A DNA stretch of 35,922 nucleotides, taken from assembly GCA_009699705.1 (NCBI GenBank), contig WLNQ01000004.1, positions 1-35,922 on the forward strand. Direction: 5' to 3'. Below, one piece after another: positions 1-9,578 of the stretch (positions are counted from its first letter, which is position 1; each line of letters starts with the position of its first letter). The stretch is from Actinomycetota bacterium (GTDB lineage: Bacteria > Actinomycetota > Actinomycetes > S36-B12). A program made the translations under genes and the position numbers. A model generated the notes under the pieces. That model saw only the letters and a program-made list of their open reading frames with translations. It did not search any database and was not told the origin of the DNA.

Positions 1-460
1 TGGCAAGCTAGCGACAACTGGAAGCTTCATTTTGGCTTTGATCCCATTCTTTTCCCGTGGAATCTCGCAAGCGGAAATTGCTTCAGCTGACGTGCTGATT
101 GATGAACTCGGCCTTGGTAAAGATCGTGAGAAGGGTCCGTCAGACCTCACTTTGGGCCAGCGGCGGCTACTGGAGGTTGCACTCTGCTTAGCAACGGATG
201 CAAAAATCATGTTGCTTGATGAGCCATCCGCAGGTCTGGACCGGTCAGAAACCGAGCACCTTGGTGAAGTCATTAAGGCGCTAGCAAAGGACCGAAATAT
301 CACGATCGTTTTGGTTGAACATGACTTGGAATTGGTATTCAGTATCTCTTCTCGAGTCTTCGTTCTTGACTTCGGTCAACTCATCGACAGTGGAACACCA
401 GCAGAAATGCGCGCCAGCAAGGCAGTGCAGGCCGCTTACCTTGGAACAGTGGAGGACTAA
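1..460 (+). CDS. livG: Branched-chain amino acid-type ABC transporter ATP-binding protein, C-terminal part (5' truncated by window edge)
   Basis: Frame is open from base 2 to the stop at 460. Signature-like LTLGQRRLLEVALCLA, Walker B IMLLDEPSAGLD and H-loop VLVEHDLELV; followed directly by a LivF-like ATPase. Confidence 0.85.
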   Translation, partial: GKLATTGSFILALIPFFSRGISQAEIASADVLIDELGLGKDREKGPSDLTLGQRRLLEVALCLATDAKIMLLDEPSAGLDRSETEHLGEVIKALAKDRNITIVLVEHDLELVFSISSRVFVLDFGQLIDSGTPAEMRASKAVQAAYLGTVED

Positions 461-1186
461 ATGTCGAACGCAAAGATTGAGGTTACAAACCTCACGCTCA
501 AGTATGGCGATGCGCTCGCTGTTGATAACGTGTCGTTCTCGGTTGCAAAAGGCGAATGCCTGACCATCCTCGGGGCAAACGGTGCGGGCAAGAGCTCAAT
601 CGGCAAGTCACTTGCCGGTTTGCTACCTGCGGCAAGCGGCACTTTCTCACTCGATGGCGACGATGTCACCAACCTTGAGCCATTTTTACTGGCGCAGCGT
701 GGGCTGGCGTATTTGCCAGAAGGTCGAGCAATTTTCCCAACCTTGTCAGTTGAGGAAAATCTCATGCTGGCTGCTCGTAAGTTGGCCAAGGATCCAAAGG
801 CGGCTGTCGAGCGTGGCTATGAACTGTTCACTCGGCTTGGTGATCGTCGCAAGCAGCAGGCTCGCACCCTTTCCGGTGGCGAGCAGCAGATGCTTGCAGT
901 TGCAAAGGCATTGATTACTCAACCAGATGTACTAGTTGTTGACGAACTCTCCCTTGGTCTTGCACCATTGGTGATCAACGACATTTACACCGCGCTTGCA
1001 CAGGCTCGGGTAGAGAACAATGTGACGATCGTGCTCATCGAGCAGTACATCGATCGCGCATTAAGTTTTGCTGACCGCGCCTTGCTTATGGTCCACGGCC
1101 ATGAAGTATGGAACGGCCCAGCCGATAGTAATGCTGACGGCATCGTCCGCGGCTTCCTCAGTGGAACCGCCGAAGGCGCTGCGTAA
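461..1186 (+). CDS. livF: Branched-chain amino acid-type ABC transporter ATP-binding protein (LivF-like)
   Basis: Walker A GANGAGKSS, signature LSGGEQQMLAVAKAL, LivF-like AYLPEGRAIFPTLSVEENLMLAAR; starts immediately after the livG stop. Confidence 0.9.
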   Translation: MSNAKIEVTNLTLKYGDALAVDNVSFSVAKGECLTILGANGAGKSSIGKSLAGLLPAASGTFSLDGDDVTNLEPFLLAQRGLAYLPEGRAIFPTLSVEENLMLAARKLAKDPKAAVERGYELFTRLGDRRKQQARTLSGGEQQMLAVAKALITQPDVLVVDELSLGLAPLVINDIYTALAQARVENNVTIVLIEQYIDRALSFADRALLMVHGHEVWNGPADSNADGIVRGFLSGTAEGAA

Positions 1187-1202
1187 GCAATAACTTCACA
1201 TG

Positions 1203-1240
1203 TTAGGCCCGGATGCGAGTCATCCGGGCCTAACTTTTTT
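1203..1240 (+). terminator. Rho-independent terminator after livGF
   Basis: Perfect 13-bp stem TTAGGCCCGGATG/CATCCGGGCCTAA with 5-nt loop, followed by CTTTTTT. Confidence 0.92.
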
Positions 1241-1357
1241 CTTATGCTGATTTTCCAAACCGGTTGACGATTGCACTGCCTGTCCATAGGTTGAAAATTA
1301 CGTTGTCGTCATCGGCTATTTCGTCCATCCGCCTGGCACTGAAAGACAAGGGTCGCT

Positions 1358-2569
1358 ATGAAAATGTTGGATGGTATTCGAGTCTTGGATCTGACCATGT
1401 GGGCTTTTTGCCCCGCAGCTGGCGCAGTTCTCGCGGAGTGGGGTGCTGACGTCATCCACATTGAAAATCCCCGTAACCCCGATCCAATGCGACTTTTTGG
1501 CGGTGGCAATCTTGAAGAAAACGGAGCCCATTGGTTCTTCAAGCATTACAACCGAGGAAAGCGGGCGATCACTCTCGATCTTGCAACACCTGAAGGCAAA
1601 GATGCCCTCTACGCGCTTGTGAAAGAATCCGATGTCTTTCTCACGAGTTTCCTTCCCGCAACCAGACAAAAACTCGGGTTTGATGTTGATCAACTTCGCG
1701 CGATCAATCCAGACATTATTTACGCAAAGGGCACGGGCGGCGGACCGCTAGGTCCTGAAAACCAGCGTGGCGGTTATGACGGCGCAACCTGGTGGCACCG
1801 CGGGTCCCTGGCACAGTCAGTGATGAATGTGACCCAAACGCAGGTGCCATCGGGCATGGTTGGCCACGGTGACGGAATGTCGGGGCTGGTCCTGGCCGGT
1901 GGAATTTCAACGGCACTATTTCATCGTTTGAAAACTGGGGAAGCAACGGTCGTAGATTCATCATTGTTGGGAACAGCTGCCTGGTTCAATGCCTCAGCCA
2001 TTATTGGTGCAGTCGTTGACGGTCCCAATGCGCAAATGGGTAAATACATTCCCCGCGAAATGGGTCAGTGGTCAGGTGCGACGTATAAAACCCAAGATGG
2101 ACGTTTCATCGGGTTGCTCCATCTAGGTGATCACCAGCATGAGTTCGAAGATCTTTGCCGACACATGGGCAATGAAGGTCTCATTGCTGATCCTAGATTC
2201 GGCTCGCCTGCGGATCGAATGGCAAATTCAGGCGAACTCATGGCCATCATGGATGCCATTTTTGCTACGAAAACTTTCGCAGAGTGGAAGAGCATTTTGG
2301 TGACGAGTAAGGGCGTGTGGGCACCGATCCAATCGGTCGAAGAAATGCCCAATGATGTCCAGGTGCAAGCAAACCGAATGATTCGAACTGCGGAATACGG
2401 AGACAAATCTCAGCCGGTAGTGATGCCGCCAGTGATGTTCAATGAGGATGCCGGCCCATGCAATCGCGCACCAGATTTCAGCGAGCATACAAACGAAGTG
2501 CTGCGCGATATCGGCGGTTTCGACGACGCGAAGATCGCGGCTCTGAGATCAGCCGGGGTCATTGCTTAG
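1358..2569 (+). CDS. Family III CoA-transferase / alpha-methylacyl-CoA racemase family (CaiB/BaiF)
   Basis: N-terminal GIRVLDLTMWAFCPAAGAVLAEWGADVIHIENP, NRGKRAITLDL, and an Asp in GHGDGMSG at the expected catalytic position. Confidence 0.9.
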   Translation: MKMLDGIRVLDLTMWAFCPAAGAVLAEWGADVIHIENPRNPDPMRLFGGGNLEENGAHWFFKHYNRGKRAITLDLATPEGKDALYALVKESDVFLTSFLPATRQKLGFDVDQLRAINPDIIYAKGTGGGPLGPENQRGGYDGATWWHRGSLAQSVMNVTQTQVPSGMVGHGDGMSGLVLAGGISTALFHRLKTGEATVVDSSLLGTAAWFNASAIIGAVVDGPNAQMGKYIPREMGQWSGATYKTQDGRFIGLLHLGDHQHEFEDLCRHMGNEGLIADPRFGSPADRMANSGELMAIMDAIFATKTFAEWKSILVTSKGVWAPIQSVEEMPNDVQVQANRMIRTAEYGDKSQPVVMPPVMFNEDAGPCNRAPDFSEHTNEVLRDIGGFDDAKIAALRSAGVIA

Positions 2570-2577
2570 GAGATGAT

Positions 2578-3771
2578 GTGAATCAATTGGCAAGCGAGAA
2601 ACTGCTGACCCCGAAATTCTTAATATTGCTCACCGCAGCATTTGGAGTTTTTCTGGGCAATGGCATTGTCACGCCTGTATTGCCCGTCTTCGTTAAGGAT
2701 GGCTTGGGCGGAGGCGATGTTGCAGTCGGCATTGTTGTCGCGGTGCAAGCAATTTCAGCCATCGCCATTCGGCCTTGGATCACTCCAAAATTCAACACGT
2801 GGGGTGTCAAACCAATCCTGATTGGTGCGATTATTGCAGTGGCAATCTCATTGGGCTTTAGCGGAATTGTGCACAATGTCATTCAACTTATTCTTCTGAG
2901 ACTGTTATTAGGCGCAGGTATTGCAGTTCTGTTCATTGGGTCTCTCACTGCCGTCACGTCATGGGTTCCGGCGAATCGAGCGGGTGAATCGATCAGCTTG
3001 TTCTCGGTGGCGCCATATATCAGCATGGGTCTGGGGCCGTTAATCGGTCAGGCGATTTATCACGCGATGGGTTTTTCAGTTACTTTTGCGGTGGCCGGTG
3101 TTGTTGCAGCAGTTGGGGTCATAGCGATGCTCTTCCTCAAGGCCGAACCTTTGACAACTGCTGATCTCATGAACGAAGAGATTGCATCAAAACGGTTCTA
3201 TAAGGGTGCGGTCTGGCCCGGAGTGGTCATTGCGCTCGGCATTGTTGGGATGCTGTCATTTGGCGCCTTCATGCCGCTCTTCGCCCTTGAAATTCCTGGC
3301 CTGCAAATCCAAATCGCGTTCCTTATCCTTGCGGTAGTTGTTCTGTTGTTCCGCACAGTTGGCGGAAAGCTCCCAGACAGGATGGGGCCAAAGAAAACCA
3401 GCATCGTTGCAACTACGGCCTTGATCATCGGTATGGCTGGTGTTGCTACAACGCCATTCGCTTTGTGGGCGTACATTGCGATTGTTCCGTTCGCTATCGG
3501 TCAAGCCCTGCAGTACCCAGGCTTGCTGTCGTTGACCCTTGAAGGAATTTCGGAGAGGGATCGGCCAGTTGCAATTTCTACCTTCACGTTGTTCTTCGAT
3601 ATCTCCCAAGGCTTTGGCGGACTATTCGTTGGCATCGTTGCGGCGGTAGCCGGGTATCGAGCGGTATTTGGATCCGCTGCCTTGTGTGCCTTTATCGGTC
3701 TGATCATTATGTTGATGGTCGTCTTACCTAGGTATGAGGCTTCAAAACGTAACGCTGTTGCTCAACTTTAA
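2578..3771 (+). CDS. MFS transporter
   Basis: About 12 hydrophobic segments. Start moved from the ORF-track 2458 to GTG 2578, which has TAGGAG upstream and removes a long overlap with the CoA-transferase gene. Homologous to the next gene. Confidence 0.85.
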   Translation: MNQLASEKLLTPKFLILLTAAFGVFLGNGIVTPVLPVFVKDGLGGGDVAVGIVVAVQAISAIAIRPWITPKFNTWGVKPILIGAIIAVAISLGFSGIVHNVIQLILLRLLLGAGIAVLFIGSLTAVTSWVPANRAGESISLFSVAPYISMGLGPLIGQAIYHAMGFSVTFAVAGVVAAVGVIAMLFLKAEPLTTADLMNEEIASKRFYKGAVWPGVVIALGIVGMLSFGAFMPLFALEIPGLQIQIAFLILAVVVLLFRTVGGKLPDRMGPKKTSIVATTALIIGMAGVATTPFALWAYIAIVPFAIGQALQYPGLLSLTLEGISERDRPVAISTFTLFFDISQGFGGLFVGIVAAVAGYRAVFGSAALCAFIGLIIMLMVVLPRYEASKRNAVAQL

Positions 3772-3800
3772 TTGCGCTATCAAGATTCTGGAGCGAATCA

Positions 3801-5009
3801 TTGTCTGCACTTGGAAATGAAGATGTTTACTCGGAAAAATTAGTAACGCCCAAGTTCTTTCTGGTTCTTTTAGCAGCCTTTACTTTCTTCACTGGTGTCG
3901 GCATGACCCTGCCGATTCTGTCAATTTTTGTACATCGCGAACTAGGTGGAAGCGATGTTGAGATTGGCCTTGTCGTTGCCATCCAGGCGATTGCCGCAAT
4001 TGCGGTGCGTCCATTCATCACACCGCAGATCGCAAGATTCGGCGCGATCCCTGTCATCTTTATTGGTGCCACAATCGGAGCCATCGCTTTGGCGATGATT
4101 CCATTCTCACCAAACGTGATTATGCTGATTGTTTTGCGCCTAGCCCTAGGCGGAGCGCAAGCAATGATGATGGTCGCGATGCTGTCATCCGTGATGGCTT
4201 GGGTGAGCGAATGGCGACGGGCGGAGGCCGCCAGCGTATTTTCCGTAGCTCCATATATCGGCTTGGCCTTAGGGCCAGTGCTCGGTCAATTGATTTATAA
4301 TTCTGCTGGGTACCGCACAGCATTCCTCACTGCGGGTGTGATCGCTTTCGTCGGAGCGGTACCTGTGCTGGGCTTGCGCAAGTTCGATGTGAAAATTGAA
4401 ATTGATGCAGATGAGGATGGCGCGGGCCCGCCAGCAAGGTTCTACCTGCCCGCCTTACTTCCGGGTACCGTCCTTGCGCTCGGCATCGTCGGCATGGTGG
4501 GGATGCAAGCCTTTTTGCCTCTCTACGCACCGCAGCTGGGAACCAGTCAAGTGCAGTGGATGTTTTTCTTCTTTGCCGTGGTTGTGTTATCGGTTCGGCT
4601 CTTTGGACGCCGGATTCCTGACCGGGTAGGTCCGCGCAAAACCGGGATCTGGGCAACTTCGTTCATAATTTTGGGCTTAGTAGTGATGGCAGTGACGCCG
4701 AGTTGGCCCGGCATCTACCTAGCTATCCTTCCATTGGCTATTGGTATCGCCCTTCAATATCCCGGGCTGATGGCGCTGGTGCTCAGCGATGTGAGCGATC
4801 GTGTTCGCCCGTCCGCGATTTCCACTTTCACGATGTTCTTTGACATATCCCAGGGGTTAGGCGGCCTGGTTGTGGGCTTGGCCGCGGCCTTTGGGGGGTA
4901 CCGGGCAGTCTTTGGATTTGGCGCGGCTTGCTCGGCTGCCGGCTTGGTCGTTCTGGTTACCTTGGTACTTCCGAGATACACCAATAAGAGTGAGGGAGTT
5001 CTCAAATAA
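3801..5009 (+). CDS. MFS transporter, tandem paralogue of the preceding one
   Basis: Shares LxTPKFxLxLxAAF..VGIxVAxQAIxAIAxRPxITP and the FFDISQGxGGLxVGxxAAxxGYRAVFG block with 2578..3771; TTG start with GGAG upstream. Confidence 0.85.
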   Translation: MSALGNEDVYSEKLVTPKFFLVLLAAFTFFTGVGMTLPILSIFVHRELGGSDVEIGLVVAIQAIAAIAVRPFITPQIARFGAIPVIFIGATIGAIALAMIPFSPNVIMLIVLRLALGGAQAMMMVAMLSSVMAWVSEWRRAEAASVFSVAPYIGLALGPVLGQLIYNSAGYRTAFLTAGVIAFVGAVPVLGLRKFDVKIEIDADEDGAGPPARFYLPALLPGTVLALGIVGMVGMQAFLPLYAPQLGTSQVQWMFFFFAVVVLSVRLFGRRIPDRVGPRKTGIWATSFIILGLVVMAVTPSWPGIYLAILPLAIGIALQYPGLMALVLSDVSDRVRPSAISTFTMFFDISQGLGGLVVGLAAAFGGYRAVFGFGAACSAAGLVVLVTLVLPRYTNKSEGVLK

Positions 5010-5095
5010 CTCCTTCAGCAAAGCCAGGATAACTGCTATCGTAATGGTTTCCGTAGTATCGCAAATCCGACAACGATGACGTGACTGGAGAGGCA

Positions 5096-6091
5096 ATGGC
5101 AACTTCAACAGTGGGCATTGCCTTGGAGCGTGGAATCGACGACCCGCTCCCACAACTTTGGGATCTACGGCCACTTTCAGTTCGCCGCACCGTCACTATG
5201 AATGGCACGCCTGACCCGGATTGGGCCAGCGGTGTATTGCTGAGCGGCTCCGCTCGCGATGTCGCGGTGGATGGCCAGGGAAATATTGCATGGGAACATA
5301 CGGCTCAACTTTCAGCTCGAGCTGATGGTGCCGGATTTTTGTTAACGATCGATGTCAGTGACGATTCACATCGGCGCTCTCTTACTGAAGAACTGAAAGG
5401 ACGAAATATCGGCCCGGGGTTTCGTGGCCATATTTCAAAACTCCAAAATTCCTATGACCCGAACTCGCTCATTGGTTGCATGCTGGACGAACTTTCTGGG
5501 ATGCGTCACGTAGCGGGCTATGGTCGAATTGTTGCGGCTCCACCTCTGCCGGGATTTCTCGCAAATTCCCCACAGGTCGGTACGTGTGCTGGATGGCGTG
5601 CCGGTGGCGTTGCCGCGACCGCGCATGATCAGCACATTTTGGGTGTACTTCCACACGCACCAACGATTCACGAACTTGTCGAAGATGGTCCTGCCTGGCA
5701 TTACGAGGACGAAGTGCCATTTGGCACGATGCAACGACGACGCTTACTCGACATTTACCGCGGCGAAAACGCAAGTGTGAAAATCGAGATGTGGTTTCGT
5801 GACTCCTTGCACCGAGCGATAGCTGACGACGGAGCCCTGCACGAGTATGTGGTTACTGGAGAACTTGATGCCGCCGGAGTGCTGGTGAAAGCACATGCCA
5901 CACCCCGTACGCTTCCGATGGGTGATTGCCCCCTGGCAGCAGAGCACGTGACGCTGCTGCTTGGGAGAACACCGAACGAACTCGATGAAGGTGTTCGCCA
6001 GCACCTTCGAGGAGAGCTCGGCTGCACGCATCTCAATGATGCAATGAGATTTATTCGCTCCACCGACGTGATGCTTAACCAACTCAGTTGA
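5096..6091 (+). CDS. DUF2889-like protein of unknown function (paralogue A)
   Basis: LSVRRT N-terminal motif, TCAGW, HEY, GDCP and GCTHLNDAMR, shared with ORFs at 31568 and 32624. ATG 5096 preceded by GGAGAGG (ORF track starts at GTG 5081). Confidence 0.75.
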   Translation: MATSTVGIALERGIDDPLPQLWDLRPLSVRRTVTMNGTPDPDWASGVLLSGSARDVAVDGQGNIAWEHTAQLSARADGAGFLLTIDVSDDSHRRSLTEELKGRNIGPGFRGHISKLQNSYDPNSLIGCMLDELSGMRHVAGYGRIVAAPPLPGFLANSPQVGTCAGWRAGGVAATAHDQHILGVLPHAPTIHELVEDGPAWHYEDEVPFGTMQRRRLLDIYRGENASVKIEMWFRDSLHRAIADDGALHEYVVTGELDAAGVLVKAHATPRTLPMGDCPLAAEHVTLLLGRTPNELDEGVRQHLRGELGCTHLNDAMRFIRSTDVMLNQLS

Positions 6092-6105
6092 AAGTGAGAT
6101 CAACC

Positions 6106-7215
6106 ATGGAAGCACTACTTGCAGAACTGCGTGAATTTCTTACCAAGGAATTCCCCGCTTGGCGAGCTAAGTGGCAAGATTCTGATACTTGGGAAGCCAA
6201 GTTGGACTGGCAGCGCACCATGGCTGGTGGCCGCTGGACCACAGCGACCTGGCCCGAAGAATTCGGTGGTCGCGGCCTTGGAACGATGGAGATGCTGGCC
6301 ATTGAAGATGTCGTAGCTCAATATGGAGCTCCTCAGATTCCAGGCATGATTGGTGTCAAAAACGTCGCTCCAACGCTGATGCGTTTTGGTAATGAAGAGC
6401 AGCGCAAATCGGTAGCTCGGATTGCCAATACTGACGAGTTTTGGTGCCAAGGCTTCAGCGAGCCAGGAGCCGGTTCAGACCTTGCATCCCTTCGTACCCG
6501 TGCGGTCATTGATGGCGATGATTTCGTGATCAACGGTCAAAAGGTGTGGACGTCAAATGGCATGTATGCCACGCACATGCAGTTGCTGGCACGCACCGAT
6601 ATTGATGCGCCAAAGCACAAGGGAATTTCAGCAATTGTGGTGCCGATTAACACTCCTGGCCTTGAAGTGCGCCCTATTAAGCAGATCAATGGCGGGGCAG
6701 AATTTGCAGAGGTGTTCTTCACTGATGTGCGGGTGCCAGTTGCCAACCTCATCGGCCCACTGAACGAGGGCTGGAACGTCACGATGACCACTCTTGGTCA
6801 CGAGCGCGCTGGTGTTGCCGTTTTTGCTGGCCGTTTAGAGCAGCGTATTCGCAATCTCATTGAAGACGTGTCCAAGAAAGACACACCTGTTTCACCGGTG
6901 CTCTCTGATGGACTTGCTGAGCATTACGTTGAGAGCCGGGTGCTGGGCATGATGGGACGCCAGATGCTCGCCAAGATCGCAGATGGCGTTGCACCAGGTT
7001 CTGAATCCTCAGTCATCAAAATGGTGTGGAGTGAATTAAGCCAACGCGTGGATACCACGGTGATGGAACTTGCTGGAGTCGATGGAATCACTGGCGATGA
7101 CAACGCAGCCAAGTCCGGCTACCTCACGGCTCGATCAGCGACGATCGCGGCTGGCACCTCAGACATTGTCAAAAACATCATCGGCGACCGTGTACTCGGT
7201 CTCCCACGCGACTAA
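6106..7215 (+). CDS. Acyl-CoA dehydrogenase, first subunit of a likely heteromeric pair
   Basis: WPEEFGGRG, FSEPGAGSDLASLRTRA, INGQKVWTSNG, C-terminal AAGTSDIVKNIIGDRVLGLPRD. Confidence 0.9.
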   Translation: MEALLAELREFLTKEFPAWRAKWQDSDTWEAKLDWQRTMAGGRWTTATWPEEFGGRGLGTMEMLAIEDVVAQYGAPQIPGMIGVKNVAPTLMRFGNEEQRKSVARIANTDEFWCQGFSEPGAGSDLASLRTRAVIDGDDFVINGQKVWTSNGMYATHMQLLARTDIDAPKHKGISAIVVPINTPGLEVRPIKQINGGAEFAEVFFTDVRVPVANLIGPLNEGWNVTMTTLGHERAGVAVFAGRLEQRIRNLIEDVSKKDTPVSPVLSDGLAEHYVESRVLGMMGRQMLAKIADGVAPGSESSVIKMVWSELSQRVDTTVMELAGVDGITGDDNAAKSGYLTARSATIAAGTSDIVKNIIGDRVLGLPRD

Positions 7216-7235
7216 GAAATTCAAAGGAATCTAAC

Positions 7236-8336
7236 GTGAATACATCAACGACAACTGCGGCAGAACGTGCAGATTTTCGCGCAAGCCTTCGAGATTTCCT
7301 CTCGGACACCTCACCTGAATCCCGTGTTCGCGAGGTCATCGCCAGTGAAAGTGGTCTCGATGAGGCAACTTGGCGCGGGCTGGCCAGCGACCTTGGTGTT
7401 GCAGGACTACTGATCCCTGAAGAATTTGGCGGACAGGGAATGGGCATGGCTGAGATGGCCGTTGCGCTAGAAGAGGCTGCTCGGGCAATTGCGGTAGTTC
7501 CACTTTTGGCTTCTGGCGTCTTAGCGACAATTGCGATCCAGCTTGCTGACGACGCCAGCGCGAATGCGGATCTCTTGCCTGGGCTGGCTAACGGCAGCGA
7601 AATCATGACCGTTGCTCTTCTTGATGGCGGCGGAGTCACCACTACGGCGCGTGATGAGAATGGCTGGAGCGTTTACGGAAGCAAGACGGCTGTACTGAAC
7701 GCAAACATTGCACAGCGAATTTTGGTTGTGGCCAGTACACCAACGGGAACAGGCCTTTTCTTGGTTGATGCCAAGGCTTCTGGCTTAGTCATCACACCTC
7801 AAAATTCGCTAGACCTGACTCGTCCAACGGCTCTTGTTACCTTTGAGGGTGTTGCAGCCACGCGGATCGGCAGTGAATTCAGTGAGTCTTTGAATGCTTT
7901 GAATGCTTTTGGGCGCATCGCTGTGAGTGCGGAGCTGCTTGGAATGTCTGAAAAATTGATGGAAGTTGCCGTTGAATACGCAAAAACACGGGTGCAGTTC
8001 GGTAAGCCGATTGGCGCCTTCCAGGCAATTAAGCATCGCTGTTCTGAAATGTTTGCTCATGTGGAGTCAATGCGCGCCGCGGTTGGATCAGCAGCACTTG
8101 TAGATCCAACCGACAGTGTCGGTTTACACGAGCAAGCGCTGGTTGTAAAGGCGTATTGCGCCCGCTTTGCACCTTGGGTAGCTGAAGCGACAATTCAGGT
8201 CCATGGTGGAATTGGATTCACTTGGGAGCATTGCGCGCACCTTTATCTACGCCGCGTGAAAACAGATGAAATTTTATTTGGTGATGCGCTGACGTGTCGC
8301 TATCAACTACAACAACTCTTAGGACTGACTGCATGA
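7236..8336 (+). CDS. Acyl-CoA dehydrogenase, second subunit of a likely heteromeric pair
   Basis: IPEEFGGQGMGMAEMAVALEEAARA, RVQFGKPIGAFQAIKHRCSEM, IQVHGGIGFTWEHCAHLYLRR; GTG start. Confidence 0.9.
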   Translation: MNTSTTTAAERADFRASLRDFLSDTSPESRVREVIASESGLDEATWRGLASDLGVAGLLIPEEFGGQGMGMAEMAVALEEAARAIAVVPLLASGVLATIAIQLADDASANADLLPGLANGSEIMTVALLDGGGVTTTARDENGWSVYGSKTAVLNANIAQRILVVASTPTGTGLFLVDAKASGLVITPQNSLDLTRPTALVTFEGVAATRIGSEFSESLNALNAFGRIAVSAELLGMSEKLMEVAVEYAKTRVQFGKPIGAFQAIKHRCSEMFAHVESMRAAVGSAALVDPTDSVGLHEQALVVKAYCARFAPWVAEATIQVHGGIGFTWEHCAHLYLRRVKTDEILFGDALTCRYQLQQLLGLTA

Positions 8337-9520
8337 GTAATGCGTACATCGTCGACATCGTCCGCACCCCAACCGCACGCGTAAAGCGAGATGGAAGTTC
8401 ATTCACACCGCTGCATTCGGCGGATTTGATGGCTGTCGCCTTGCGCGCACTAGTCGAACGCAATGGGTTTGACCCTGCGTTGGTCGACGACGTCATTGGC
8501 GGTTGTGTCACCCAAATTGGGCGGCAAAGCAACAACATCACGCGAAGTGCTGTGTTGTCTGCAGGATTTCCTGAGTCAGTGCCTGCCACGACTGTTGATC
8601 GCCAATGTGGGTCGTCCATGCAAGCCGTGGCATTTGGTGCCCAGGGAGTGCAGGCCGGTGCTTATGATCTCGTGATTGCTGCTGGCATTGAGTCCATGAG
8701 CACCACGCCGATGTTCAGCAATAAGAACGGTGAAGACCCATTTGGTCCGACCGTTGCCGATCGTTACGCAGGTGGCGGTCTGGTTGAGCAGGGGATTTCT
8801 GCTGAACTCGTTGCCGCTCGCTGGGGTCTTACTCGTGAAGCAATGGATGCCTATTCGTTGCAGTCGCATCAGCGTGCGGCTGCGGCTCAAAGTGCTGGAA
8901 CCTTTGCCAAGCAAATTGTTCCTGTGACACTTCCAGACGGAACGGTGATCAGTACGGATGACGGTATTCGGGCTGATACTTCACTTGAGGCACTAGCCGG
9001 ACTGAAGCCGGTTTTCGTTAATGAAGGCGCAAAGGCTCGATTCCCGGAGATCAACTGGTCAGTGACTGCTGGAAATGCCTCACAGATCAGCGACGGAGCA
9101 TCCGGCGTACTCATCATGGGCGAAGAAATGATGAAGAAACTCGGTTTGAAGCCGCGAGCTCGAATCGTGGCATCTTCGGTCATCGGTGATGACCCATTGG
9201 CGATGCTTTCGGCGGTTATCCCAGTAACCAACAAGACATTGGCAAAGGCCGGCCTGACTATGGCTGATATTGACGCCTTTGAAGTCAACGAAGCCTTTGC
9301 CGCACCTGTCTTGGCGTGGCTCAAGGACACCGGTGCCGATGAGGCCAAGGTCAACCAGAATGGCGGAGCGATCGCTCTTGGGCATCCATTGGGTGCATCG
9401 GGTGGGCGTTTGCTTGCGTCCCTGCTGGTCACCTTGGAAGAGACTGGCGGCCGCTACGGATTCCAAACCATGTGTGAGGCCGGCGGCTTGGCAAACGGCC
9501 TGATCATCGAACGTTTGTAA
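8333..9520 (+). CDS. Acetyl-CoA C-acyltransferase (thiolase)
   Basis: Catalytic Cys motif DRQCGSSMQAV, EVNEAFA, GGAIALGHPLGASGGR, MCEAGG. ATG 8333 overlaps the upstream stop (ATGA). Confidence 0.95.
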   Translation: MSNAYIVDIVRTPTARVKRDGSSFTPLHSADLMAVALRALVERNGFDPALVDDVIGGCVTQIGRQSNNITRSAVLSAGFPESVPATTVDRQCGSSMQAVAFGAQGVQAGAYDLVIAAGIESMSTTPMFSNKNGEDPFGPTVADRYAGGGLVEQGISAELVAARWGLTREAMDAYSLQSHQRAAAAQSAGTFAKQIVPVTLPDGTVISTDDGIRADTSLEALAGLKPVFVNEGAKARFPEINWSVTAGNASQISDGASGVLIMGEEMMKKLGLKPRARIVASSVIGDDPLAMLSAVIPVTNKTLAKAGLTMADIDAFEVNEAFAAPVLAWLKDTGADEAKVNQNGGAIALGHPLGASGGRLLASLLVTLEETGGRYGFQTMCEAGGLANGLIIERL

Positions 9521-9526
9521 GTTGGG

Positions 9527-9563
9527 ATTCCCCCATGTGAGTTCACGCTCACTTTGGGGGATT
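9527..9563 (+). terminator. Stem-loop after the thiolase gene, possible terminator without a U-tract
   Basis: TCCCCC...GGGGGA outer and GTGAG...CTCAC inner stems; no T run follows. Confidence 0.5.
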
Positions 9564-9578
9564 GCCTAGCAGTTTGGC

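Noticed and set aside
2458-2577. N-terminal 40-residue extension of the first MFS ORF
   Set aside because: Arg-rich, overlaps the CoA-transferase gene, and a GTG with a good RBS lies at 2578; annotation artefact.
8887-9432. 181-aa minus-strand ORF
   Set aside because: Antisense to the thiolase gene, no motif.
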